Shown here: positions 40,961-54,090 of the stretch, in pieces
How positions within the stretch are numbered: the stretch's first letter is position 1
Layout of the letters: each line of letters begins with the position of its first letter
Origin: Centropus unirufus
Taxonomy: Eukaryota > Chordata > Aves > Cuculiformes > Centropidae
Length of the DNA: 64,000 nucleotides
NCBI GenBank assembly: GCA_013397695.1
Contig: VYZI01000486.1
Coordinates: 394,421-458,420, forward strand
Direction of reading: 5' to 3'
Notes under the pieces: generated by a model
Database searches by the model: none
What the model was told of the DNA's origin: nothing
The model's input: only the letters and a program-made list of their open reading frames with translations
Program-made: the position numbers and the translations under genes

Positions 40961-43900
40961 CCTCATCCTTCAGCATCACAAGAACTACACAAGAGATGCA
41001 TCAGAGAAAGGGATGCGCCCTTAATGACCATGCTCGCTTGATGTAAGGAGTCTAGAAAAAGCTGCAAGTTGGATTTGTTCAGGATTACAACATCAGCTCA
41101 ACACCACCACACCTCGGGCACAAGTCCAGACGCCCTCCTGCCTCCCAGAGCAACATGCCTCTGCACCCATGTGTGGTTTGAGAGATGTTCCAAAGGCGAT
41201 ACGCCCCAACTCCAGCAAGAGCAGACTTGCCCCTTCATGAAGCTGCAGGTTTATCCAAAGGTCTGGAAAAAAGCACAGTCATGGTTTCTCGACACAGAAT
41301 GCATGTCTGAGGGTGACTAAACAGCAGTTGTCACTAAATAAAATCTTCCCCTATCAACTGAGCAAAGGGGGTGTGGAGAGGCAAACCCTTCCCCTGCTGA
41401 TACACCACACTGAGTGTCCCCCTGCCTACACTCCCCGATGAGCAAGACGTACGCAGAAGTTTTGATCTTCAGCTACAGAGCCTAGTCCCCTCTGATCAGG
41501 GAGTTAAGGAAAGGCTTACATAGCTACCAGGGAGGAAGGCTTTTTATTTATCTGATTTCAACATGCCGAAGTTATCAGACTCTAGAGGAATTCAATTAAT
41601 GAGAATAAAACTCCTGTTTGATGCAAGTCTGGAAGGGTGGGTTGGTTTGGTTTTTTTCCTGTAAATAGCTGAGCCCCAGAGATTTGACACTGATTATAAG
41701 CCTTAACAGCGACTGACTGATGCAAGCTGAACAGATACAGCAACCCCACCAAAACTCCACACAGGCTCCAGACCTGCCAGGGACTGACAGAGCTGGAAGA
41801 GACCAGCACAAAGATGGGCAAAGAGAGGGAAGGAGAGCGAGGCAGGACCAGGAAGCTGGGAAGAGCAACCCCAAAGGAGCTGCTGATGTCACCTCCCCTG
41901 TTTACTGCAGCTGACTGCAAGAGCCGAGGTTTGACACTGGTTGCACCCAAGCACCCATTAGTGCAATTGCACCATGGCACCCATGAAATATCATTTGCAG
42001 ACAGGGAGGCAAAATTAAACGCCCTGCATAAGCTCACAAGGCAAAGCTGGGGCACCACTGGTGCATGGCTGCTCCTGGTAGACATCCTAAAACACGCAAA
42101 AGCTACCTTAGCCTCCAAAGCTATGGCCACCCCAGGCTGGGGAGGTGTGTCCAGGCCCACTGCAGCCAGAAGCCACCGCAGCATCCCTTGTGTCTCCCTC
42201 TGAGGAGGCAGGATGATCCAAGGGGGCAGCTGTGCTTGGGATTTCATTCCAAAAAATGGACATTTCCTATGCCACTAAACCCCACATAAAGCATGACCCC
42301 ATATCACTCCCCAAGCCTTGTGCAGGAGCCATCAAGAAGAAAATATCAGCAGCGACCACCCAAAGCAGTGACCACACAGAGGAGGCTGAGCTGCTGTGTT
42401 GTACCTTGCTGAGCTGCTGCTGGGGCTGGACCCTCTTGCTCACTGTCACCCAGCAAAATGCCAAGAATCAGGCACAATCCCACTCCCAAGACAGGACCAA
42501 GGGGCTCCAGCAAGCCCAGGGGAGAAGCCCAGTATGTTAGCACAGCAACAGGTCGCTCCTGAGCCCAGGTCAGCCACTGGCACCATGGAAGCGGGCAAAA
42601 TAAGGAACTCTGATGACAATATAGGCTTTGGAGAATTTTCCTCTGATAATCCTCTCCTAAGGTTGGCTGCCTGACTTTAAAGGGAACGCAACGAGGAACA
42701 TTACAAATCACTGAACCGATGGGAACCAAACAGAGGGTGCAAAACTTTTCTCATGTGAACGTTTTTTCAAAACCCTGCCATGAAGGCAAGTATGGCATGG
42801 CTGCCAGCTTCCAGGCAGCTCTCATCCTGGGAGATTTATCCAATGTTTATTCAATGCACATTTCACTAAAACTCGCATCCTTATATCCAGCCAAGAGACC
42901 AAACAAACACCCATAATTTCCTCTGACACCACCTAGCTACACTGCTCTGACAAAAGCAACCAGAGGCATCCAGTACCATTACACGCTAAAGAGAAGAAAA
43001 AAAATCCGGCTCCCCTACTAAATCCCTCTAACACAGCAAGTGAGTGAGAGGGAGGAAGCACAGGCTGAACCAGCCAGATCTCATCAGCTGCTTAGGACAG
43101 TACCAAGGATAACCCCCTGGCTCAATACTTGGGAAAGACACGTAGGTATTTCTATAGTCTACACAGGCAGAAACCTCAGCAACTTTTCCTTCTCTTCCCT
43201 AAGGGAGATTCAAGACATTTGAGGTTTAACAGCTGCAACAAACAGTCTCCTCTTACAAGAGAAAATATTCAGGAACAAGATAACAAGAGACACAGTTACT
43301 GAAACAGGATGAAAACACCGAAAAAGCCTCTGGGGTCTAAGCTCTGCCCTAATGACTGCAGACTGCTACTGAGAAAATCTGAATTCAAGTATACAGCTCT
43401 CATCACCACTTGCAGATCAAATAAAATGGCAAGATGCAAATCTTGCTGCCTGCAAGAGGTAATCTAAGTTACCATTTGTGAGCAACTTGATAGCAATGCC
43501 ACAGTTCCGACAAACACAGAGAAGTAAAAATCTGCAAATGCCCTTGATCTCGCATTCATTCCCTGGTAGATAACTGTGCTTAACCCAGACATCACTACTT
43601 TTCTGTTTTGGGGAGTTGAGGGCATGGACTTTAAATGGCAAGGGAATACATTTTCTATTCAAATTTGATTGCAGATATGGGAGGTGGGTTAAAAAAAAAA
43701 GGTTAGGGAGGAAATACTGCCAATATGCTACTTGAAAATAGTTTTAAGAACAGTATTTTACTTATTTCACAGCCAAGAGATACAGCAATTCTATAAAGGC
43801 AGCTCAACGTTAGCAAATACATTTCGCCTGCACACGTGAAAAGAACGCAGATGCTAAACCCATTATACAGGCAGTGAAGTGTCATCAGAGCAAAGACGGT

Positions 43901-44675
43901 AAAAATAGCAAAGTTATCTGTAAGATGACTAAGCAAATGGATTTTCAAAAATATGCCTTCAAATACGACATATTTTTCTCAGTGCCGCATGCATCTGTTT
44001 AGCTTTGTTAATTTCTCAAATCTTTCTTTTGATAATTTATTTTTGGCCTCCCGTTAGCACACTTCCCCAGAAGCCTTGCTTCACCCCACCCACACTCAAG
44101 ACTCGCATCCACGTACAGAGAACAATTTAGTAACTGACGCCGATCACCACAATAACTACACCACAGCACTTCTAGGATCACATATTGGAAAACTGGATTC
44201 CCACTGTTTCCCACCTTGGTTTCTAGCCCTTTCCTCATCATTTCCACCCATCTCAGGGGTCTTATCGGTAACTCCTAGGACAGGCAAATCTTCCTTTCCT
44301 ACTCGACCCTTGCTTCCAGCACTTTTGCAGGCAAGAAATGACCCACCTCTTTCCTAGGCTACTGCCATTGTCTGGAAAAAGGGCCAGATGTTGCCACCTC
44401 AGGAACAGCAGTGGTTAGGAGAAGCAGGAGCAGCAGAGCCATGTACTGTTCCAAGCGCTGGGATGGGAACTGCATCCTGCCGTGCCTCTCCATCCCAATC
44501 CCACATGTGCTCCCGGTGGCCAGGCTTAGAGGCAGCTGGCCTCAGCTACAGCCGTGCTGCTCTGCACATTTCCCTCTCTTCCACCAACACCCAGATATCT
44601 TTGTAAAGAAAATTACGCTTCCCTCAGATTAAATCTCTTTAGGAGCAAAGTGGGCTTCCACACAACTGCCATAAC

Positions 44676-44733
44676 TGGTAATCTGCATTTCCGAAGTAAC
44701 AAGTTATGGTAATCTGCATTTCCGAAGTAACAA
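44676..44733. repeat. Tandem duplication of a 27-bp unit
   Basis: The 27 bp at 44676-44702 (starting TGGTAATCTGCATTTCCGAA) recur without mismatch at 44707-44733, separated by GTTA, giving a period of 31 bp. The unit contains ATCTGCAT (octamer-like on the reverse strand, ATGCAGAT) and ATTTCCGAAG (ETS-like). The perfect identity implies a recent local duplication. Confidence 0.9.
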
Positions 44734-47700
44734 CGGTAGGTGGTGCTTGGCAAAGCCTCCCAAGTCAGTCCCTTGTCATGCCAAAGCCCTGCTCCCCCTG
44801 GCTCGTTCTCGTGGAGGGATGGGTACCTGCTGGCACCCTAAAAATCCAGCTCCTGCTGCTTCCCATGACCCTTGTTGGGAGTCCAGCCCTCCTCCTCCAA
44901 CAGTGGTGCACAAAGTCCTGGGCAAGCAGGTTTCCAAGGCTCAAACCCATTACGTTGAGATCATTAGGATGCTTTTAGTAAGGTATCCCAGTGGATCTGC
45001 CAGAGCAGCTATTAGGTATTTGACGCATAGTAAGTCTTCCCTCACACTCAACCCTCTCATCCCTACATCCTCTCCCAAAAGAAGCCAGCCAAAAGACAGG
45101 GACGAGCCGAACTACACGGCTTTGTGATCCAGGTGAGAGCCAGGAGAAGCAGGGTGCAATCAGCCCAGCGTGGGCAAGCCTCCAAGAAGAGGCAACAAGC
45201 CTCTCCAAGGCAAGGCTCCCTGAACCCTTGCCTCCCACACAACTTAGGGTGACCTCAAAAGGCACGGCCGCACAGTCAAGTCCCCACCCCAGGAGGAAAC
45301 CAATCTCCTTCCCACCACACATTTACTCCCATGTTCTCTCCTGCAAAAGCTGAAAAGTCAGCCTGAGCACGACAGCCGGGCACAAATCCGAATAAACGCT
45401 GCAGTAAGTGCCACCTTTCCTTCATGTGTGCAGCAAGGGTCCCCTGCCAAGCTCCCTGGGAGCACCCAGACCAAACCAAGCCAAAACAGCCCAACCATGT
45501 ACACAGCAACTGGCAGTCTTCATCCTTTATTTTTTCAAAGTTATTGCATTTAAAAGATAGATGGGATGATATCCTGTGACTTGCCCCAAAGGAAGAGGAA
45601 GCTTCAGTGGAAGCAAGTTTTTAGCCTCAACTCTCCCACCTTCAGCAGCAGAAGGAGGCACACTTCCAAGCACTCCATGGGAGTGCTCTCACTATGGAAG
45701 AGAAAGGGGCTAACCTGGGGCTACAGGAGGTTCCACTGCAGGCACAAGTGGAAAATTCAAGAGGAGTTCATGGGACGAAGAGCAGCAGAAACTAGACATG
45801 TCAGGTAAGACTTGAAGACACGCAAGAATGCAGACAGGGTCTCTGTATACTCTAATGATGATGGCAGTACATAAGAATACTTCTCCTTATATTTAAATAA
45901 GTTGAGGGGGGTGGGTGAAAGTAATTTGTGATGAGGAAAAGGAAGGTGCTTTGATATCTACATGAGAAGGTAGACTTACACCCACCTTGCAGCCTTTCAG
46001 ACTCTGCACAACCTCTGTCCCTCTAGGACAAGTATCTGAACTCTGATTCCTGCTCACAGGCAGGGCACCTGAAGCTGACGTTGTTCAAGTCTGCCTTATT
46101 TACAGCAGAAAGGAGCCAGTGCTTGGCAACTTAAAGCATTTGGCAGCTACGCACTCTGGATTAGATTTAACTGCCGACTAGCTCATGGCATGGGGCTGAT
46201 TAGATGTAACAGCTCCTTACATGCCAGTGACCCATAGATTAACTGTGTTGCTCTAACACTCATGGCTGGAATGAATCACCGCAGCTCCAAGTAAGTCACA
46301 TGGGCTATGCCCCACAAGCATAAACGAGTGGCAAGGAGATGCTGGTCCCATTCACGCAGGAAAAGCAAGAGAGCTCATGCAGGTAAGTAACACCACAGAG
46401 CTCAAAGTAAAAATCAATTTTCCTCTTCTCCGAACACCAAGAGTGAAATCAATCAAGGCATAACAATCTCTTCCATGCCATGCTCCCAGCACGTCTAAGA
46501 AAAAATCAGCCTTGCTTGCTTAACGACAGCAAGCGAAACCTCAGCCCTAGAACCATACTTTTATCCCATGTCACCTTTGAAGGCACCCTCTCGACGGTAA
46601 GGAACCAAAGACGAAGCAACTTGCCTACAATTATATCACAAGTCAAGAAAGCCCTGGAATTTGAATGCTGTGACTCCTGCTGTAGGCTCCGGATAACACT
46701 GCAGGCATAAAGGTCAAACCCTTCAGCAGGAGCTCTTAAGATCTTGTCTGCAGGCCACAGGCAGTCAGCAGAAAGCTGGGAAATGGCACAATGCCAGCGC
46801 AGCTCTCTTGGTATCCATGCCCTTCGTTGCAAATCGCCTTAGCACCTGGCAGGGCAGTTAAAAAAATGACTCCCTGCAAGATGGTGCAAACATCCCTCCT
46901 CTGTAACGGGATTGGGCAACAGAGTAGGAAGAAAACGCAGAGGAACCAGCAGAGGAAGGCAAAGCTTGATGGTATATTCAGGAGAAAGCTGAGGACCAGG
47001 GATGTTATGAGAAGGGAGAGAGCAGAAAGCGCTGAGCCAGGGAGATGAAATGATATGGTGAGGGGGGCAGAGTACTTTGAAAGCACACCGGAGATAAATG
47101 CATTCAGATAATTGCTTAGAAGGGAATAAATATTAGTAAGTACTATAATTACCGTGAACACTTTACAAAGCTGTAAGAAGAAACATGACTAGAAGAAAGG
47201 CTGGCACACACGCTCGTTGGAAGCTCCTATTTCAAACTAGTAAGAAGGAACCAACCAGGCCTGACACCCAGGCTGGTAATTTCATCCTGGCAGCCAGCCA
47301 CAGCCCTTTTGCTAGATCCTAGGCACTGGATAACTTGAGTTAATAAGTGCCAGATTCCAGCAGTATAGTTTTCCAGAGTGAAGAGCTTCGGAACTACTTC
47401 TGACAACAAGCACCTGCCTTCTCCTGTGGGACTTACTCAAGGTCCAGCTCCGCTTTCACAGAGATTTTGAGGAAACTGGGAAGATTCCTAGGTCCCTAGT
47501 GATGATGCTGAATGGAGACAAAAACAGATTCATCCAGGAAGCCAAAATTGCAATTCATCTATGCGGCCAAATCTTGATACACAAACTGTAATGAGAAATT
47601 AGAGCTCTTCTTTCCCTCAGAGGCAAACAAAATTGTTTTTTCCTTTTTGGGGGGCTCAGTATCTCATTTTCAAGCCTCCATTTCTCTGCAGGCTTCGGAA

Positions 47701-50700
47701 GCCATCCATTTCATAAAGCAGCCTGGGCCAGTGCCGAGTTCCTCTTAAAAATGGAACAAACATTCAGCACTACAAAGCGTGCAGGAAAATACACCTACCT
47801 CACCCCCTGTTCCCAGCTCCCTTTAACAAGCTTATCAACTTCCATACAAAGCCCGAAAGCCATAAAAGTGACAGTGTGTCTCAGGCAGAGAGATCGGGGA
47901 TGCAGCAGGGCAATAAAAAAGAACACCAAGAAAGCAATCAAACCCTACCCTCCAAAAAACCCCAGATGCACCATCCATTCCTTGCTATTCCCCTGTAATC
48001 ACAATGATTCCAGGGGGGAAAGCATTCGCTGGGAAGCAGAGCTATCCACTTTTGTTTGCAGAGGAGGGAACACCAGGTAAACCACACCAACTCCAGAGTC
48101 ATGCCACTGGTTAGAACAAAACAACATTTAGTAGTGCCACGACAGCTGTAGATCAACATCACCTCCAATGATGGCATCGGACCCCTGTGAGCTGGTTTGC
48201 AAGGGCCAGAAAAACAAAACCCAGAACACCAAACAAAACAAACAAAAAAAAAAGGCATTAGTGTAATGCCTGGCAGTGCTAATGGCTTTGCAGCTGCCCT
48301 GTGTGTTGCTCAGTGGCACACAGCTCTGGATCCCAAGGGTTTCTGCTAGCCCAACAGAGTCAGTTTTGTTGCCAGAAACTGCACAGGGATCTCCTTATGG
48401 CTGCACTTCAGCAGCAGCGTCAGCCTGTCCTGGCTGGCAAAGCCTTACAGCTGCCAAGATCAGAAGAGATGGGAGAAATGCTAGATGATTTTTCAAGTCC
48501 CGGATAAAATCAAAAGCTTGATAGGAAAGGAGATGTCAACAGGGGTGGTAAGTACACTGCTCAGGCACATGAGAATAAATATAGGTGGATGCTCACTATT
48601 TCAGTTTCTTTTGTACTTGGGAGTCATTGACGCTTCAAAAGCTATGGGTATAGTGGAAGGCCCACATTGGGTAAGACCTGTTCTCATCTATCTTTCTTAT
48701 CAGTTGGGTTATTCACCTTCATTCTCTTCTTAGTGCTTTTACTTGGCTCATGTTTTTCCTGTTCCTCCACCTAACAGGGGGCTACCTCCTCCTCTGTGGA
48801 ACATCACCCAGCAAGAGCAGGAAACCGACTGGAAACACCAAGGAACCACCTTAGTTCAGAGTAAAATCTGAAAGAAGAAGCCACAGGAGCATATAAGGCA
48901 GTGGCTTCAGCCAGAAACTGCAGATTAAGCATTACACAGGGCAGAGCAGGCAGCCTCTGTCAGAAGAGGTAACAGCTAAGAGGGTGGCTGCAGTCAAACG
49001 CTGCACTTGTCTCACCCATTCGCAGAGCAGAGCAACTGATTGCATGCCCCAGACCCATGCTACACAGGTCCTGGTGCACAAAAAGTAAAGCACGGCAATC
49101 CAGCCAAATGAATTCACCCTGCCCCCCATTCTCCTGCCTCCCCAGCACCCCTGCTTCCCTTGGGCCCCCATAAACTTTTGCAGGACCATGTGAAAAAAAT
49201 GGATCTAGTATCAAGTCAGGCTGCCCCCTAATCCTCCTATGTATTTACTGGTCTTGCCAAATTAGTCTCCAGATCAAGCAAGCCCCTCCAACCAGCTCCT
49301 CACATGAGCACCTTGGCCTGAATCCGCTCCTCTCCATAGTGGGCAGGAACCAGCCTGGCATAACTGCTCTCAGGAGCACCCCGCTTTTAGGATTTGTGCA
49401 AGTGCTGTGCAGGGGCTGAGCAAGTCCGGACAGTCAAAGCCTCTCCACCGCTGAGGAAAGCTTCTCATCACTTAGCTGAGATGGTTTGGTTTTATGCTCA
49501 TGTTCCATTACTTATTGAAATGTGACTTTAGCAGCAGCTAGGAAGATAAGATTTCCTCTTGTCTCCTTCCCATCTGCTAATTAAACCTCCTAATGACAAA
49601 AGCCTTAATAACATATCATTGGAAACATGTTTTTACTATGCTGATGAAGACAGGGTGAGCAACAGGTTAGACCTGGAAATGCATGCACGAAAGCATTCTA
49701 GACCCACCGAAGGCAGCTGCAGACCCGATTTCTTTGTCTTGCAATTTCATCAAACCCCACTTTGTCAGGAAAAGCTCCATTTTAGCCTCTCCGTAGCTGA
49801 TAAGAAACAGATGCAAAAAGCCTCCTAGCATTTAACCAGAGAACTATTCTTTAAAAGGATTTAGCATGACTAGGAAAGAGATGCCAATATAAAAATGAAG
49901 TCAAAACCAATTTAGCAGGTTATCATTAAGGAGCATTTAGCAACTTAAAAGCCAGAGGCAAATCAAAATGCTGGAGTTTTCCGGTCAATGGCTGGAGGGC
50001 CTAAACGTCCTTGAGACCAGTAGACAAGTCAAATCACAAGCAAAAGAACCCTAGCAACAAGAAGAAAACCCAATTGTGCTTGAAAAGCGTCCTCTCAGAC
50101 AATTTTTACGGTGCTCTAAGTTTCTGGGAAGTTTCTGCAATTTGGTAACTCTCAGACAAGAGAGGAGCACTTTCAGGTTATAGAGATTCACCATAGTTAA
50201 GCCAACTAAAATACATCAGGCTTCATACTAGACTGTACAACCTTTAGCTGAACGGCTGAATCCATGCCTGGTTTTGTAGCAGTAAGGAAGAAGTCAAGAG
50301 AGACCAGAAGGAAGAACTTTAACAGAAATTTTAAAAAATAAAACCAGTTTCCTGGTCCAAAAAAATCAGTAAGTCTCCCGAGACAGAAGCGATGCTCTTC
50401 CTATGGCCCCCTCTCTCCCACCCCCCTCCCTGTGGCCTGCAGTGCTGTTTATTCTGCCTTTCAGTTTATATAATGGGTCTGGTAGAAGCGTTCCAAGTCC
50501 ATATTCGATTTACAATAAAACCTGCTTTAATAAAGACATCTAACTTGACGGAAGGTCAACTAAAAGAGGACAATTCGCATACACCAAAACCTCCTGTGTA
50601 AATAAACAGGATCTGCAGGAGCCTCAGGATGTCAGGCAGTCTGGCCAAGACTGCAGGGAAGGAGTCTCCCTGTAAAGAGCTACATTTGGGGGAGTATAAA

Positions 50701-52579
50701 AGCGGAGCCAGCCCGGCACCAGCAGCCGCAGCGGCTTCCCACCACACTCGGGAGACCCAGACTGCTGGCTGAACCACACGCAGAAATGAGGTTACAGGCA
50801 GGGCCACCTGCAGAGTCCCCATCAAGCATGTTCCCTAAAAGCAGCAGAGCCACAGCTCACCCTGGCGCACGTGGGATCAGTCCTGCTCCGGCACCGCGCA
50901 CCGTGGTGACCTAGAAGCAGCAAACAGAGGGGAGGGCAGCACCTTCTGCCTGCAAATTAAAAGCTTGTGGCAGAGAACTCCAAGCAGACGCAGATGGAGA
51001 AAGCACAGCCTTGGCCACTGTTGCTAGCAATGCATCGAGAAGCAGATGAGGCGCAAGCAACATCCCAGGGCCGCCGGCTTCAGTAAACAAACCCAATCCC
51101 AAACCCCTGTGTGCAAGTGCCCACTCTGCGCTCTTCTCCGTCCATTCTCCTCCAGCGAAGCAGCTCTGTCGCACCTTGGCGTGCGTGTCAGCCACCGAAC
51201 CCTCAACCCCAGCATCCAGGCAGGCAGCAGGAGGGTTTGACAGCACAAGACTTGAGCAGCTCTCAGCTGCACACTGCTGCTCCCCAGCTCACACCCCTTC
51301 CTCGCCAGGAGACAGGCCTTTAAGATCATCCCTTCTTCCTCCAGCAGTAGACTCCGCGTCATTATTTTCCTCCAACATGCCATTTACAAGTGAGCTGCGG
51401 CTCCAAGACCTGACGAAGGCTCTACTCCCCTCTAGGAATCGCAAATAAATCACCAATTACTATGCATGAATAGAGAGAGGAAGAGGGTAATGAGCCTATG
51501 TACATATATACATATGCAATGTTTGAACACAAAGAGCTGTAAATTGCATTCACAGGTGGTATTCTGGAGACTGCATGAGACTCAAAAGCAGAACTATTCA
51601 TAAACCAGTCACCGACATGAATGAATTCAGCATTCCCCAGAAGCCTATTGTGTTTCCTATATATTACACTATAAATATGAGGAGTACCAGACTTTGCATC
51701 CCTGCAAAAAAGAAGGTAAATCTTGCAACTACACATAGGATTAGCACTGGCTGGCACAAGTATTAATGGTCTCATCGCTGCATGAGGATTATTTACAGCA
51801 CTTGCTCTATTTTCCCATTTTGTACTTGCTGTGATGAAGTGCCACTTGTTTAAAGAACCCTGTAACAAACACTGAAGCAAGAGGGGGAAAAAACCAGCAG
51901 TGTTCTACAAATGTGTAACACCCACGTGCCAGATGTGGGTTTTCAAACCCTGGTTTTGCAGTTACTTGGATTCTCGTAGCTAGCTAATGCTTGATATACT
52001 ACATTAAATCATCCACCGGCTCTTTCCATAACCACGATCCTCCTTCAGTAATTCTAATGAGTTTGCAAATAGGACAAGGGAAAATTGAGTAGCATGTCTT
52101 TTTCTGCATACTCAACCCATAGTACCTTATCCACATATTCTAGCGTTACTTGTTTGGAAAGGAAAAGCCCCTTTCTAGCCAGTCAGAGACTTATGTTATG
52201 AAATAAGGCTTCTTACTCTAGCCTCTCCTCCACTAAATCAAATGATGTCTGAGTCTTACAAGCAGCAACCTAAAGCCCTTCTGTGCAACTTTGAGACATG
52301 GCCACGCATCCCCGGCTTTGTTAAAACAAGCAGCTGGGCCAACGCAGATCCAGGCTAAAAACCCCAAAAGAAAGCTGACTCCAGGCATACCCATGGTAGA
52401 CTTCCTATCATCAAAACCAGCCTCACGTTTAACCTAAGGGCAGCACAAGGGTTTTACAAAGTAGGTACCTCCTTCGGTTTTGGGGACCCCTGACAAGCAA
52501 GAGATTCTCCAAGTGACAGAAGACACCTCTCGCCTCATCCAGTATTAGGTCAAATCCAGAAAGGCAGTTCCCGCCAGCA
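44734..52579. other. Intron 1: non-coding, with motif-rich intervals
   Basis: No gene recognised. Intervals 46140-46290 and 49500-50120 are relatively AT-rich and carry repeated homeodomain-type (GATTA, TAATTA) and GATA-type sites. They are candidates for conserved elements. Apart from the MIR-like piece at 46.6 kb I recognise no repeats. Confidence 0.5.
46600..46700 (-). repeat. MIR-like SINE fossil (tentative)
   Basis: The plus strand reads AAGCAACTTGCCTACAATTA, TATCACAAGTCAAGAAAGCC, TGGAATTTGAATGCTGTGAC and TCC. This parallels the reverse complement of the MIR core (the part of the form AACTTGCCCAAGGTCACACAG, later a GGATTTGAAC-type block and CTGACTCC). Divergence is high. Confidence 0.45.
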
Positions 52580-52790
52580 GGGAGCTGGGGCAGCTCTGGC
52601 GGCTGGCCAGGCGCCGGGTTAACCCCGACGTGGTGTGTACAGTGCAGGCTCGGCGGGTCCCACTTCTGTACCGCTGCGCGAAGCCTTCGGCAAGACGATG
52701 CCCTCTGCTGCACCAGCGCCGCATCAGCCTTGTGCGCTTCAGCGTGGCGAGCAGGCAGCCAGGGCTCGCTCACTCGCTCCATGTTAGGAA
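52580..52790. promoter_or_regulatory. Small CpG-rich patch in IGSF3 intron 1
   Basis: About 200 bp with a local rise of CpG (GGCGCCGGGTTAACCCCGAC, GGCTCGGCGGGTCC, CCGCTGCGCGAAGCC, GCGCCGCATC) 1.3 kb downstream of exon 1. CpG density falls again on both sides, so it is separate from the main island. A minus-strand frame of 117 codons covers it (52429-52782), but its protein is not recognisable. Confidence 0.4.
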
Positions 52791-53073
52791 GACTTAATCC
52801 AGAATGGCGTTATTGTTCTTCAACTGGAGAGGCTTGGAGTGTGCCAAGCCAAGGCAGCAAGCAATTGCCATTTGTCTACACCCATCTTGTAGGTTACAAC
52901 AGCCTGCCTGTACTCGTGGAGCCAAGTCACCCTGGATAAACTTAGCTTCAAGATGGCTTTTTTCAGGGAAGCCAAGGAAGAAGGATACTGATTAAGGGAA
53001 GTTTGAACCTTCTCCAAAACCATTTCAAAGGGTCATGCCTCTTTCCCAAAGACAGACAGGGAGAACGAAAAAC

Positions 53074-53091
53074 CACACACACACACACACA
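53074..53091. repeat. (CA)9 microsatellite
   Basis: Nine CA units in intron 1, about 1 kb downstream of exon 1. It is short and possibly polymorphic. Confidence 0.95.
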
Positions 53092-54090
53092 AACTGGAGA
53101 CATGGAAGCATGACTGCAATTCCAGTAAAGATGTTTCCAAATTGGCAGAGCAGGTATGTGGCAATTCTCGAGACAGTAAGATTGTCAGCTTTGCTGCTGC
53201 TTTCCTCAACAGCGTTAATGCCAGCAGAAAACCTTACCAATGAAAAGGGAAATCAAAACAGCTCCAAGGTTGCCCTGTACGTATGCAGGCAGAAAGCAGC
53301 GTGAGGGTGCCGTGCTGTATTTTCCACAAAACCTTCCTATTGACTCATCAGTACTAAGCCAGGCACATGAGGTGCCTCAAAAAAAAAACCAGAACAAAAA
53401 CCCAAAAACCAAACATAAGAGGCATTTGTCTTGTATCCTGCCTTTCCCGAATTTGCAGGAAGGACTCTTGCATTACTACACCACCTCACCCAGCAGTGGG
53501 GTCCCAAAGGACTTCAGAGCCCTGCGTGCCGTCCTCCTCCGGGCAGGCACTTGTGGGATGCGACAAAAAAAACACGCTCGCCGGTTCACGGGGTAGAAAA
53601 CGCAGGCAGGAATAGCGGGGACTACCGAAGGAGTTTGGAGAGACAGCACAAAGCAACCGAACTGCATTTCTCGACAGCAGGGACTGCCTTCCCCTTGTAT
53701 CCCAACGCACTCTCCCAGAGCCAAGAAGAGGACTTTGTTCCTGCAGCCTGCCTTAAACCCAGGCGTTTTCCCTGCCTTCACCGTGCCAGCCCCACACCGA
53801 CCCGTCCCTCCGCGCCCCTGCGAGCCCGGGGCGGCCGAGGAGCCGCTGCCCGTCCCCTCCGCTCCCACCTCTCCCACGACCCCGCGAGGATGCTCACCGC
53901 GCTCCTGCGGGCGGGGATGAAGCCCCCGCCGGATCAAGGCTTTGCACGGACACCTCCGTGTGAAAGCCCACGCACCCCCGCCTCCCTCCGGCGGCACGAA
54001 CGGCGCGGGCAGCCAACTCCGCGGGGAAGGCGCCCGGTGCCCTCGGTCCCCCCGCGGGTCCCGACCCGCCCAGACCCGCCCGGCACTCAC

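Larger units (their letters stand above)
27273..54090 (-). other. IGSF3: IGSF3 intron 1 (26,818 bp)
   Basis: The intron runs from the GTGAGT donor at 54090 to the TTCCCACAG acceptor ending at 27273. Both flanking exons are phase 1 at this junction, so splicing restores one frame across the signal peptide. I found no further exon-like segment with Ig motifs on the minus strand and no recognisable gene on the plus strand. Most of it is unremarkable non-coding DNA; distinct pieces are listed separately. A long first intron behind a CpG-island promoter is a usual place for enhancers, but that role is inference here. Confidence 0.85.

Noticed and set aside
41582..42247. 221-codon minus-strand open frame in intron 1
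   Set aside because: No Ig motifs (WC, DxGxYxC) or other domain; on its own not enough for a gene call.
45560..45610. Possible MIR fragment (CTGTGACTTGCCCCAAA)
   Set aside because: One short block only, with no supporting flanking blocks.
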